A stretch of 50,161 nucleotides of DNA from an uncultured Armatimonadota bacterium (GTDB lineage: Bacteria; Armatimonadota; Fimbriimonadia; Fimbriimonadales; Fimbriimonadaceae), in contig CAIVDU010000063.1 of NCBI GenBank assembly GCA_903904815.1, positions 1 to 50,161 on the forward strand, written 5' to 3'. The notes under the pieces were generated by a model, which saw nothing but the letters and a program-made list of their open reading frames with translations, ran no database searches and was not told the origin of the DNA. This document shows, one piece after another, positions 26,272-34,843 of the stretch. Position 1 is the stretch's first letter, and the number at the start of each line of letters is the position of its first letter. Both the position numbers and the translations under genes were made by a program.

Positions 26272-28452
26272 TTGAAGACTTACTACTCGCTCGCTGCCTT
26301 GGCTCTCGCTACCAGCGCATTCGGACAGGGCCTACCCAAAACTGAGATTTCCGTAGAACGGCTCTACCAGTACCCATTGATCTCGGGTCATGCTCCCGCG
26401 TCGCCGACGATGTCGCACGATGGATCACACATCGTTTTCGGCTGGAACCAAACCGGAGTTCGAAAGGCCGATGTTTGGGTGATGGATTATCCCTCTGGAG
26501 AGAAGCGCCAGATTCTTAGCGCTTCCGCCATATCTGATCTCCCTAGACAGGATGACGCTCGGACGGAGGTTGAAAAGAAGGAACAGGCGCTTTACGACGG
26601 CGGGATATCGGGCTTCCAGTGGTCGCCGGATGACTCCGAGATTCTGTTCTCTTACAAGGGTCGAACCTGGCGGATGAAGCCGGATGGATCCGGACTGGTT
26701 GCCCTGGTGGACGGCTCGAACGCGATATCCCGCGCGGAATATTCACCAGATGGAAAGTACATCGGCTACCTCACCGGCGGCAACGTGTATCGGTGGGATC
26801 GTGCAACGGGCGTCGTCAAGCAGTTGACCTTCTTTTCTAAAGCAAATACGGCTGCCGAAGCCTTTCGTTGGTCGCCAGATTCGAAGCGCCTGGCCATCCA
26901 GTGGGGCGACTCCAGTAAAGAAGGGAAGCACGTCTTGATGGACTTCAGCAAGGATCGTGCAACCGTGGTCAATATCACCCGTGAGTGGAACGGCGACCTT
27001 TCAGTAGACAGCCAATTTGGAGTGGTTTCCGCAGACGGCGGGATCGTCAAGTTTATCGAAGGGCTCCCAAGATATCTTTGGACGAAGGAAATCTCTTGGT
27101 CCCCTGATTCCTCAAAGCTTGTCATCGGCTGGATTAGCGACGATTCTAAGGACTTCAGTCTCTGAGTTGTCGACGCTGAAACAAGCAAGAAGTCGGACAT
27201 CTATCACGAGCACGCTCCCTACAATTACATTCCCGACTGGCGTCCCGCTGTTTGGACTCGAGACAGCAAACGGATCGATTTTGGAACCGATATTATCGAT
27301 GGTAAATTCGCGTTCCGTTCGGTAATGTCGATTGGTGTCGATGGTCAAGGTCTCCAAAAGATCTACGCTGAGAACCATGACGTGGGTGCGATCAGTCGGG
27401 CCAAGAACAGCGATCGGCTCGTGCTCGTCACGGCTGCGCGCAGTCCCCTGAAAACGGAATTCACCATCGTGGAACCTGATGGGGCACGAACCCAACATGT
27501 GGTGATTCCGGATGGCTACTCTTCAGGAAAAGAGTTCGATGAAGCCACGCCTCCGCTGATCAGCGACGATCGAACCAAGATTGCCACGTTAGCCGCGTCT
27601 CGAACACTTCCTACCGAGCTTTACTCAGTGGAGCCGACGGTCAAGAGACTCACCACGAGTCAGCTTCCCGAGTTCGAGAAGATCAAATGGGCGAAGTACC
27701 AGGAGGTCACGTTCCCTGGCCCGGACCACACGACTTTGCATGGTGTCCTTATCTACCGTGAAGGCCTAGACCTGTCGAAAAAGCATCCTGCTTTCTTGAG
27801 CAATATCTACGCGGACAGCGCCAAGCTCGCATGGGGGGGATGGGTCGAAAACTATGCGGCTCAGAACCTGGATATGGTCGTCCTCTGCGTGGACTTCCGG
27901 GCCAGTTGGGGTTATGGCGGAGACTTCGACAGCGGCTACTATCGCAAAATGGGCCTCATTGACGCCGACGAAGCGGTGTGCGCCCACAATTACCTAGCCA
28001 GCCTCTCCTTCGTCAGACCTGATCGAATCGGTATCTGGGGCTGGAGCTATGGCGGTTATCTCACATGCATGACGCTCCTGACCAAACCCGGAGTCTTTGA
28101 CACGGGCGTGGCCGTCGCCCCGGTCACCGACTGGAAGTCATACAATGAGTGGTACACCCGTCGACGGCTCGGTCTCGCGAAGGACGATCCCAAGATCTTT
28201 GAAAAGACTTCGCCCATCACCTATGCAGCTGGGCTGAAAGACAACTTGCTTCTCGTCCACGGAATCCTGGACGACAACGTTCTGTTTCAGGACACGGCAA
28301 GGTTAATCCAGCGATTGATCGACAATGGCAAATACTTCGACGAGATGACGTATCCGCGCGACGATCACAGCATCAGCAAAGAGACGTCTAGACCTCACGT
28401 CTTCGCCACGATCCTCAGATATTTGAACAATCACTTGAATCGTAAGTCATAA
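26272..28452 (+). pseudogene. S9 prolyl oligopeptidase / DPP-like peptidase interrupted by an in-frame TGA
   Basis: One reading frame runs from 26272 to 28452 with a single TGA at 27163-27165. The TTG start at 26272 is favoured by GGAG 5 bases upstream and by the signal peptide it opens (KTYYSLAALALATSAFGQ). The first part is the beta-propeller (SPDGKYIGYLTGG, FRWSPDSKRLAIQWG). After the TGA the frame continues without a gap (VVDAETSKKSDIYHE) into the alpha/beta-hydrolase domain: Ser in GWSYGG (28045), Asp in HGILDD (near 28270) and His in DDHSI (28366). All catalytic residues lie past the stop, so the upstream fragment is inactive alone. A downstream ATG at 27325 could start a partial hydrolase. 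A CGA-to-TGA change would restore an Arg. Pseudogene, sequencing error or read-through are all possible. Confidence 0.85.
27163..27165 (+). other. In-frame TGA in the S9 peptidase
   Basis: This codon is the only stop in the frame between 26272 and the natural end. Codon context is DFSL-stop-VVDAE. TGA ends other genes here normally, so genome-wide recoding is not suggested. Confidence 0.85.
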
Positions 28453-28472
28453 GGCGGGAAATAGGGAGGGCG

Positions 28473-28480
28473 GGTACGCT
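28473..28480 (+). promoter_or_regulatory. Leaderless -10 element (GGTACGCT) of the first glycosyltransferase
   Basis: GGTACGCT ends 8 bases before the ATG at 28489. This favours 28489 over the in-frame GTG at 28483. A GGGAGGG run at 28464-28470 is too far upstream to serve either start well. Confidence 0.45.
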
Positions 28481-28488
28481 CGGTGTTC

Positions 28489-29367
28489 ATGCGGAGAATC
28501 GTTTATACGTTTGCCGTAGGGAACAAGAAGTATGCGGAGACAGCGATGGGCTTGGGGCGGTCTCTCAAGCTCATCGGCGACACCACGACCCGAGTAGTTG
28601 TCACCGACCGGACTGACTTTCCCTGGGAGGAATGCTTCGACCTGGTGCTTCCTCCCCTGGAAAGCAGCATCGAATGGATCTACTACAACAAACTGGACGG
28701 CTTAAAGCGAACCGATGCCGACCAAGTCTTGTACTTAGATGGAGATTCGCTTGCCTTTAAGCGGCTCGACGATATCTTTGAGTTCTGCCAGGGTAAAGGG
28801 TTTTGCGTTCAAGGAGAGCTTATCGCCGATGGCAATTGGTACATCGACATCGCGGCACTAAGAGCGAAGCACAGTCTCCCAGAACTCGTGAAATTCAACG
28901 GAGGAATGATCTACTACGAAAGATCCCCTGAGTGCGAACAGTTCCTAACTCAAGTACGAGAGATTGGAGTGAGGGCCAAGGAGTTTGGATTCGATCGGAC
29001 AGATGCGCCAGTGAACGACGAACTCGGTATCTCCATTGCCATGGCCCAAACTGGCTTCGGGTTCATGATCCCCGACGTCATGGACTTTCAGAACTCGGCC
29101 ACCGGGCTGATTGGCAAGCTTCACATGGACGTACGCACCAATACGTGCCAGTTCGTGTGCCGCAGATTCGATGTTCGTGTGGTCGAACCCTACATCTTTC
29201 ACGCTTCTCGATACATCAACTTCTTGGTGTACTGGAAGCAACTCACGCACCTCGAGAGACTGGCGAATTATGCGACGTCCAAGCCATTTGGCTACATGTC
29301 GCCCTGGCAAAAACTAGAGCGGTCGATTCAGAAGCGGTTGCTGAAGAACGTCTACCGGAAGTTATAG
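28489..29367 (+). CDS. GT-A glycosyltransferase, GT8-like (tandem copy 1)
   Basis: About 292 residues. The fold reads as GT-A: RRIVYTFAVGNKKYAETAMG opens the nucleotide-binding strand and LYLDGDSLAF carries the DxD metal motif. FNGGMIYYERSP (about residue 140) matches the FNSGV/M acceptor-side motif of GT8-type enzymes. The C-terminus is basic with possible amphipathic character (FGYMSPWQKLERSIQKRLL). It would transfer a sugar from a nucleotide donor to a surface glycan or small acceptor. The next gene, three bases on, is a paralogue, so the pair arose by duplication and is probably co-transcribed. Donor and acceptor are unknown. Confidence 0.75.
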   Translation: MRRIVYTFAVGNKKYAETAMGLGRSLKLIGDTTTRVVVTDRTDFPWEECFDLVLPPLESSIEWIYYNKLDGLKRTDADQVLYLDGDSLAFKRLDDIFEFCQGKGFCVQGELIADGNWYIDIAALRAKHSLPELVKFNGGMIYYERSPECEQFLTQVREIGVRAKEFGFDRTDAPVNDELGISIAMAQTGFGFMIPDVMDFQNSATGLIGKLHMDVRTNTCQFVCRRFDVRVVEPYIFHASRYINFLVYWKQLTHLERLANYATSKPFGYMSPWQKLERSIQKRLLKNVYRKL

Positions 29368-29370
29368 CCA

Positions 29371-30243
29371 GTGAGCAAAGTCGTTTTCACGGTTGCGATC
29401 GGGGCTCCGAAGTACATTGAACAAGCCCTCGGGTTGGCCCGCTCTCTTTCCTTCGTTGGGGATCGGACACCTCGGATCGTTATGTCGGACTCAAATAGCC
29501 CGGCGCTCCATAGGTGGTTTGATCAAGTCGTGCCGCCCACGGCAAACGTGCTGACCTTCCTTCAAAAACTCGAAGGATTAAATGTTTCGGACGCGGACGA
29601 AATCCTATTTATTGACTCCGATTCACTCGTCTTCGAAAGACTGGATCGCGTGTGGTCATCGTGCGAAGGTGCTCCCATAGCCGTGCAAGGTAACTGGGTG
29701 ATTGATGGTCACTGGTACGGTCAACTCTCCGAGATTTTGCCAAGGCTTCAGTTATCAGGATTACCGATGTTTAACGGAGGGATGATCTACTATCGCCGGT
29801 GCCCAGAGACGGTGGCGACGTTCGAGGAACTAAGGCAGGTCGCGGAGTCTTACGAAAAAACCGGCCTCGATCGCTTTCGGGGAACCGTGCCAGATGAACC
29901 CTGCTTGGCCATCGCGATGGCACGCACTGGTCACTACCGGCTCCTACCGGACACCCTGGATCTGATGAATACGCCCGTCGGGCTCGTCGGCCGATTGAAC
30001 ATTGATATTCGTCGCCGTAAGTGCCAATTTATCAAGTTCAATCGGCACGGAATGCGACTCATGCGACCGGCAATCTTGCATGCTGGAAAATACGTCTTGA
30101 ACGCGATCTATTGGAAGCAGCTAAACCTGCTCGAGAAATACGAACGGTACGCAGATCTCCACGGATTCGGTTACATGTCCCCTTCTCAAAAGCTGGAACG
30201 ATCGGTACAGCGAAGAATTCTCAAGATTCGCGGCAAGATCTAA
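29371..30243 (+). CDS. GT-A glycosyltransferase, GT8-like (tandem copy 2)
   Basis: 290 residues, GTG start three bases after the stop of copy 1. It shares the whole plan with copy 1: VFTVAIGAPKYIEQALGLAR, the DxD motif in LFIDSDSLVF, VIDGHWYG, FNGGMIYYRRCPE and the C-terminal FGYMSPSQKLERSVQRRIL. Divergence elsewhere is high, so the duplication is old and the two may use different acceptors. It converges with a GT-B-like gene one base away. All three may build one glycan, which is inference from position. Confidence 0.75.
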   Translation: MSKVVFTVAIGAPKYIEQALGLARSLSFVGDRTPRIVMSDSNSPALHRWFDQVVPPTANVLTFLQKLEGLNVSDADEILFIDSDSLVFERLDRVWSSCEGAPIAVQGNWVIDGHWYGQLSEILPRLQLSGLPMFNGGMIYYRRCPETVATFEELRQVAESYEKTGLDRFRGTVPDEPCLAIAMARTGHYRLLPDTLDLMNTPVGLVGRLNIDIRRRKCQFIKFNRHGMRLMRPAILHAGKYVLNAIYWKQLNLLEKYERYADLHGFGYMSPSQKLERSVQRRILKIRGKI

Positions 30244-30244
30244 T

Positions 30245-31180
30245 TCAGCGCGGAGATTGGCGGTCGAAATCTGCCCTTGCTTCCGAGATAATCTGCCGAT
30301 ACTGACCGCCGATTGCCTGAATGGAATACATCTCTAGGGCTGGTCGCGCTTTTTTAGCGATTGCCACACGCTGGTCAGGGTTTTCTACTATTTCTGCCAG
30401 CCCTTCCAACAGTTCGCCGAGGGTTGAACAAACAATCGTAGCGCCACCTCCAAGGCGGGCATCGACATCTCGGTAGCTTTCGTAGGCACAAACCACACTC
30501 GGAATTCCGTGCGCGGCGAAGTTTGCCAGCTTGATGTTGCTTCGCGTCTCGTCTCGGAGCTTGTCGCGCCTCGTCCACGCTACGCCGATGTCGATGTTCT
30601 TGTAGCCGTCTAAGTCTCGTGTGTCAGCGCTAAGCCACTTCAACCCGAGTTTGGAGACGCAGGCCTCGATGGACTCCGAATCGTGCAAGTGCTCGGGTTG
30701 TCCAACATAGCCGATCGTTAGAGGGCGCTCAACGCGCGCTTCCGCCAGTTGATAGCCAGAAAAGTTACAGTGGTGATGAGGAACCACCCACCATTTCCAT
30801 CCCTTTTCAGGTTCTTGGCCCAAGTACTCGAGGCTACTCGCCGTGTTAAGCATGAGGTAGCGAAAACTCTGGAAACGATCGGGAATCTGCAGGTACCAGT
30901 CCGGACCGGGAGGATTGATGACATCCAGGATTTGGGGTGAGGATGCGGAAAACCGTTTTAGAAGTTCTGGCGAGTGCTCCACAACCCACACCACGGCGGG
31001 GCTCGATTTCACCGCGGCATCCGTCAAATACTTGGACCGAAGGCAATACCCGCCCAGTTCTCGGGCCATTTGGTCGCCCCGCACCGTCACCGAGGTCATT
31101 CGGCGGCGCGTTCCGGTGAATAGGATTCGATTCCGCAGGGTTCTCGACTCGATGTATTCCCGGATTCGCTCTAGCGACAT
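30245..31180 (-). CDS. Glycosyltransferase-like protein (GT-B type C-terminal half)
   Basis: About 311 residues from the ATG at 31180. A TTG at 31270 would add 30 residues, but that start lies against a terminator hairpin and has no ribosome site. The N-terminal half holds VVWVVEHSPELLKRF and a conserved HHHCNFSGY. The C-terminal half carries the GT4-like nucleotide-binding segment: LTIGYVGQPEHLHD, VAWTRRDKLRDETRSNIKLA and FAAHGIPSVVCAYESYRD. These fit retaining GT-B transferases, although the protein is short. Its 3' end faces the tandem GT-A genes. Likely glycan assembly; exact family uncertain. Confidence 0.6.
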   Translation of the reverse strand: MSLERIREYIESRTLRNRILFTGTRRRMTSVTVRGDQMARELGGYCLRSKYLTDAAVKSSPAVVWVVEHSPELLKRFSASSPQILDVINPPGPDWYLQIPDRFQSFRYLMLNTASSLEYLGQEPEKGWKWWVVPHHHCNFSGYQLAEARVERPLTIGYVGQPEHLHDSESIEACVSKLGLKWLSADTRDLDGYKNIDIGVAWTRRDKLRDETRSNIKLANFAAHGIPSVVCAYESYRDVDARLGGGATIVCSTLGELLEGLAEIVENPDQRVAIAKKARPALEMYSIQAIGGQYRQIISEARADFDRQSPR

Positions 31181-31272
31181 GGCACCAGACTCTCGAAATA
31201 CCCCACGACCTAACGATACTACCGTCGTGAACCGAGCTTGGGCGGTGAAGCTAATCTTGCTGAGAAACAATT

Positions 31273-31311
31273 AAGCCCGGCTAAGGTGAACGACTCACCT
31301 TGACCGGGCTT
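31273..31311 (-). terminator. Two-part terminator hairpin of the 31344-31982 gene
   Basis: Outer arms AAGCCCGG and CCGGGCTT, inner arms AAGGTGA and TCACCTT, loop of five. On the minus strand the hairpin is followed by a T-rich run (AATTGTTTCTC). It sits 33 bases past the stop of the unknown gene. Confidence 0.75.
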
Positions 31312-31343
31312 GGAGAACTTAGGAGACCCTAGTTGTTCGAATC

Positions 31344-31982
31344 TCAGTTGTCGAGAGATTCGATCATCTCGGCATCCGCCGCATCGGGAACGTCGGCGAT
31401 CTCAGGCAGATCGGCGGCCTTGGCTCGGCTCGGTCGCTTCTTAGCGCCGGTGAGGCCCATCTCGACTCCGACGGCTCCTTCAGTGAAGCTAGTCTTGATC
31501 TTGATTCGACGGCTCACTTCCTGTCCGGCGATGGTGTTCCAGTTGGCGCGATCCAGAGCCCACTGCCAGCCAATATCCGTCGGGGAGTAGGCGAATTCGA
31601 CGCCGTCCTGAAGGATGTCGCTCAGGACCGTTTTGAGGTCGTCGCGTTCGCTGAGAAGATTCTCTCCAGCGCTGAAGTTCGGCATCAATCCGACTGAAAT
31701 CGTGATCGGCTCTTCTTCAGGTGCATTCTTGCTCACTTTTTTAGGGGCATTGTTCTCAATAGCCTCTTGAACGAGCAAGACCTGGGGCACCATGGCCTTC
31801 GTCAGCTTGTCGTTATCGGTGGGCCAGACATACTGCTCGCCCTCGTAAAGCGCGATCGCGTGGCGACCGGTCAAAGTCAGGGCACTTGCCAGCAATGCCG
31901 CATCCGCGGGCATCAGTTTCGTATAGGCCTTCTTTAGTTGGTCCAGCGCGGTCTCAAGCTTCGTCAGTTGACAAGTAATCAA
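31344..31982 (-). CDS. Unknown protein, about 212 residues
   Basis: I do not recognise the family. The TTG start is supported by GAGGAG nine bases before it. No signal peptide or membrane segment is seen. Residues 1-30 look helical (LTKLETALDQLKKAYTKL). The middle mixes helix and strand and includes an acidic, Lys-rich linker (ENNAPKKVSKNAPEEEP). Residues ~105-170 contain ERDDLKTVLSDILQDGVEFA and IGWQWALDRANWN. The C-terminal ~45 residues are low-complexity with Lys/Ala/Asp (TGAKKRPSRAKAADLPEIA). It has its own terminator and lies divergently from a BMP-type lipoprotein with a shared promoter region of 84 bases. The promoter of the pair may be jointly controlled. Confidence 0.65.
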   Translation of the reverse strand: MITCQLTKLETALDQLKKAYTKLMPADAALLASALTLTGRHAIALYEGEQYVWPTDNDKLTKAMVPQVLLVQEAIENNAPKKVSKNAPEEEPITISVGLMPNFSAGENLLSERDDLKTVLSDILQDGVEFAYSPTDIGWQWALDRANWNTIAGQEVSRRIKIKTSFTEGAVGVEMGLTGAKKRPSRAKAADLPEIADVPDAADAEMIESLDN

Positions 31983-32001
31983 GCGTTAGGTCTCCTCGGG
32001 G

Positions 32002-32030
32002 TTGCGATACACGAATGTTCCGTGTACCAT
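32002..32030 (+). promoter_or_regulatory. Putative promoter with dyad upstream of the BMP lipoprotein
   Basis: TTGCGA (32002-32007) and TACCAT (32025-32030) are 17 bases apart. The spacer holds the inverted repeat TACACG / CGTGTA (32008-32013 and 32021-32026). The region is shared with the divergent unknown gene. Confidence 0.35.
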
Positions 32031-32066
32031 AATCGCCCAGTTTACCCCCTTAGGAGGATCAATACC

Positions 32067-33125
32067 TTGAAGATTCAACTTGCCATCCTGATTGCCTTCG
32101 GAGCAGCCCTGCTCGCCGGCTGTAGTAGCGGCGGCTCTGCGCCGGCTACCCCCTCGTCAACGACCGGATCAACCGCCTCGGCAGACGCAAAATCACTGCT
32201 CGTTGGCATCGTTTTTGACTCTGGAGGACGCGGTGATAAGTCTTTCAACGACAGCGCCTATGCTGGACTTGAGAGGGCCGTCAAAGAACTCGGCGTGAAG
32301 GAAAAAACCGTCGACAGTAAGAGCGAAAAAGACTACGAGCCAAACTTGACCGCGATGGCGGACGCGGGTTGCGACGTCATTTTCGCGGTTGGACTGAGCC
32401 AGAGCAACGCCCTCACCGCGGTCGCTCCTAAATATCCGAACATAAAATTTGCGATTATTGACAATTTTGTGGACAAACCAAACGTCCGCTCACTGCAGTT
32501 CGACGAGGAGCAGGGAAGCTTCCTTGCCGGGTATCTCGCCGCTCTGGTCGACAAAACTCAGAAACTTGGTTTTGTGGGTGGAAAGAGCATCGATCTCATC
32601 AAGAAGTTCGAGACAGGGTTCCGCGCGGGAGCTCTCACGGTCAATCCGAAGATCGAGGTAACTGCGAAGTACACCGAGAGCTGGGACGATACAGCCTTGG
32701 GCAAAGCGTGCGCCACCACCCTCTTTAACGGCGGGGCCGATATCGTCTACCACGCGGCTGGTCGCTGCGGTATTGGCGTGATCGATGCAGCCAAGGATGC
32801 TGGTAAGTACGCGATTGGGGTTGACAGCGATCAGGACGACGTCGCGCCAGGAACAGTCTTAACATCCATGATCAAGCACGTAGACGAATCGGTCTACCAG
32901 ACGATCAAGGACGTGAAGAACAACGCATTCACTGCCGGACCAAAGCGTTACGACCTTAAAGACAATGGCGTTGGTCTTTCCGATTTCAAGAACACGAAGG
33001 ACAAGATCGGTCAAGCAAACATCGACAAGGTGAACAAGATCGCCGAAGACATCAAGTCCGGAAAGATCACCGTTCCGTCGAAGCCGGAAGATCTTCAGAA
33101 GTATCTAGATTCGCTCAAGAAGTAA
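32067..33125 (+). CDS. BMP-family lipoprotein (PnrA-like nucleoside-binding protein)
   Basis: 352 residues from TTG at 32067, chosen for AGGAGG 11 bases upstream and a clear lipoprotein signal (KIQLAILIAFGAALLAGC). The mature protein matches PF02608: VGIVFDSGGRGDKSFNDSAY near residue 45, AVAPKYPNIKFAIIDN, QFDEEQGSFLAGYLAAL, KLGFVGGKSIDLIKKFETGF and IYQTIKDV-like helices (VYQTIKDVKNN). These proteins bind purine or other nucleosides at the membrane and feed an ABC importer of the BmpA-NupABC kind. No permease gene adjoins, so it is an orphan binding protein here. A strong terminator ends the gene. Confidence 0.9.
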   Translation: MKIQLAILIAFGAALLAGCSSGGSAPATPSSTTGSTASADAKSLLVGIVFDSGGRGDKSFNDSAYAGLERAVKELGVKEKTVDSKSEKDYEPNLTAMADAGCDVIFAVGLSQSNALTAVAPKYPNIKFAIIDNFVDKPNVRSLQFDEEQGSFLAGYLAALVDKTQKLGFVGGKSIDLIKKFETGFRAGALTVNPKIEVTAKYTESWDDTALGKACATTLFNGGADIVYHAAGRCGIGVIDAAKDAGKYAIGVDSDQDDVAPGTVLTSMIKHVDESVYQTIKDVKNNAFTAGPKRYDLKDNGVGLSDFKNTKDKIGQANIDKVNKIAEDIKSGKITVPSKPEDLQKYLDSLKK

Positions 33126-33154
33126 AAGAATCGACTCAGCGGGAAGTTGGACTG

Positions 33155-33189
33155 GGTCTCTCGTGCAAAAGGGCACGAGAGACCTTTTT
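33155..33189 (+). terminator. Intrinsic terminator after the BMP lipoprotein
   Basis: Perfect 12-bp stem, GGTCTCTCGTGC with GCACGAGAGACC, loop of six, followed by TTTTTGTTTT. Confidence 0.95.
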
Positions 33190-33258
33190 GTTTTGGACAG
33201 CACGCAGCGAGGCACCGACTCAAGCCCCGCTCGTGCATGTGGCTGACTGCGAACTCCC

Positions 33259-33564
33259 CTAGGGGCTCTTCGTGGGGGGAGTTTCTGGCGCAGGGGTGGC
33301 GGCCGGAGTCGGCGCGGGCGTTGGTGAGTCCACACTTGGCGTCTCGGTCACCGGGCTCGGTTTAGCGGAGGATGGCGCCGGACCGGACTTGCTGTCGTTC
33401 ACATAGAACCCAGATCCCTTGAAGGCAATTCCAACCGGTTGAATCACGCGCTTTACGGTTCCAACCGCTCCGCAGACACAGGTATCGAGGGGATCGTCTT
33501 TGATGCTCTGGTCGGCTTCAAAGACGGTATTGCAAGTCTTGCATTCGTAAACGTAGGTGGGCAT
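33259..33564 (-). CDS. FmdB-family zinc ribbon protein with Pro-rich tail
   Basis: 101 residues. The N-terminal ~50 residues are the FmdB/regulatory zinc ribbon: MPTYVYECKTCNTVFE supplies a CxxC knuckle, and DTCVCGAVGTVKRVI supplies the second Cys pair in a CxC arrangement. Then GIAFKGSGFYVND, the usual end of the domain. The last ~45 residues are Pro/Ala/Thr-rich and low-complexity. The domain may bind nucleic acid or protein; its role is not settled. GGAGAAG lies about ten bases before the ATG. It is a single gene, divergent from a Gfo/Idh/MocA oxidoreductase. Confidence 0.88.
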   Translation of the reverse strand: MPTYVYECKTCNTVFEADQSIKDDPLDTCVCGAVGTVKRVIQPVGIAFKGSGFYVNDSKSGPAPSSAKPSPVTETPSVDSPTPAPTPAATPAPETPPTKSP

Positions 33565-33691
33565 TTCTAGATTTGCTTCTCCAATTCGCAGATATATGAT
33601 CTCTATTTTGGCTTAACACGCAAGAATGCCGAGAAGTGCCGATTGGCTTGAGTAAGCTTTGCGCTTAGCCCAAGAGGGGCGTTCGCAACAG

Positions 33692-34768
33692 ATGGCAGAC
33701 AAACTGAGAATTGGAATTATCGGCAGCGGCGGCATTGCCCAGGGTTGCCACATGAAAGGATACGCAAGCATCCCGGATCTATGTGAAATCGTCGCAGTTA
33801 GCGATGTGAACCCCGAAACCGCGAAGCAAGCGGCGGAGAAGTTCAACGTCCCCACAACCTACGTCGACTATCGAGAGATGCTCGCGAAAGAGAATCTTGA
33901 TGCAGTCTCGGTTGCAACGCCGAACAAGTATCACCTCCAACCGACTGTTGATGCTCTCGAAGCCGGTGTGAACGTCCTCTGCGAAAAGCCCCTCGGCATG
34001 AATGCCGATGAGTGCCGCAAGATGTGCCGAACGGCTAAGGACACCGGCAAGATCCTCCAGGTAGGACTCCAGAGTCGATTCAACGGCCCAAGCAAATGGC
34101 TGAAGACTTACATCGACGCGGGTCATCTCGGAGATGTCTATTTCGCGCGAGCGCAGGCCCTCCGACGACGTGGCGTTCCTGGTTGGGGAGTCTTCATCGA
34201 GAAGGACAAGCAAGGTGGCGGACCGCTGATCGACATCGGCGTGCACATCCTTGACCTCACTCTGTATCTCATGGGATATCCGAAGCCAGTCTCGGCATCG
34301 GGTAAGGCCTGGGACCACCTCGGAAAGAATCCCGCGCTGTATAACTCTTGGGGCGATTACGATCGCGATAAGTTCACCGTCGAAGACTTTGCGGTGGGCC
34401 TCATCAAGTTCGACAACGGCGCCGTGATCAGCCTTGAGAGTTCGTTCATGAGCAACGGTCCCGATCCGTTTTCGACCCACCTCTACGGAACGAAGGCCGG
34501 CGCGACCGTGACGCCTTACGCCCCTGGAAACGAGGGCATCAAGCTCTTCACCGAGCAGGATCGCCTCCTGATGGATGTGACGCCAGCAAATATCCCTCAT
34601 GTCGAGTCCGCACACGTTGACGAAGTCAAAGCTTTTGTCGACGCTATCCTGCACGATAAGCCAAGCCCAGTGCCTGGCGAGAACGGTCTGATTTTGAATG
34701 CCATCTTCGATGCCATCTACGCGAGCAGCGAGAGCGGCAAAGAGCAGCAGGTCGACGTTTCGTTCTAA
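33692..34768 (+). CDS. Gfo/Idh/MocA-family oxidoreductase (copy 1)
   Basis: 358 residues from the ATG at 33692, where the Rossmann fold begins directly (LRIGIIGSGGIAQGCH). The NAD(P) domain holds SVATPNKYHLQPTVDALEAG and CEKPLGMN, with the EKP lysine conserved. The C-terminal domain has GGGPLIDIGVHILDLTLYLM, giving the catalytic Asp and His of the GxxxDxGxHxxD pattern. Such enzymes oxidise or reduce a sugar, inositol or glycoside. TAAGCT lies 33 bases upstream as a possible -10 box. It is followed by a 13-bp hairpin. The substrate is not predictable, but a sugar-degrading context fits the window. Confidence 0.92.
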   Translation: MADKLRIGIIGSGGIAQGCHMKGYASIPDLCEIVAVSDVNPETAKQAAEKFNVPTTYVDYREMLAKENLDAVSVATPNKYHLQPTVDALEAGVNVLCEKPLGMNADECRKMCRTAKDTGKILQVGLQSRFNGPSKWLKTYIDAGHLGDVYFARAQALRRRGVPGWGVFIEKDKQGGGPLIDIGVHILDLTLYLMGYPKPVSASGKAWDHLGKNPALYNSWGDYDRDKFTVEDFAVGLIKFDNGAVISLESSFMSNGPDPFSTHLYGTKAGATVTPYAPGNEGIKLFTEQDRLLMDVTPANIPHVESAHVDEVKAFVDAILHDKPSPVPGENGLILNAIFDAIYASSESGKEQQVDVSF

Positions 34769-34774
34769 ATTCCC

Positions 34775-34809
34775 GCAGCAGGTTGTGGCCTGAGATCACA
34801 ACCTGCTGC
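34775..34809. terminator. Perfect 13-bp hairpin after the first Gfo/Idh/MocA gene
   Basis: Arms GCAGCAGGTTGTG and CACAACCTGCTGC, loop of nine. It begins six bases past the stop. No T-tract follows. Confidence 0.65.
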
Positions 34810-34827
34810 CCGATGCCTCATCTACGA

Positions 34828-34835
34828 GGTATCCT
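34828..34835 (+). promoter_or_regulatory. Leaderless -10 element (GGTATCCT)
   Basis: It ends 8 bases before the ATG at 34844. Its surroundings, CATCTACGxGGTATCxTxG, recur upstream of the 41184 gene. Confidence 0.5.
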
Positions 34836-34843
34836 CGTTCGCG

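Noticed and set aside
27163-27165. TGA as selenocysteine or recoded Trp/Gly
   Set aside because: The site is not a redox centre, no SECIS-like hairpin is evident just after it, and TGA ends other genes normally. A point mutation is simpler.
28932-29420. Overlapping 162-codon frame in the first glycosyltransferase
   Set aside because: Shadow of the true frame; it lacks any fold signature and crosses into the next gene.
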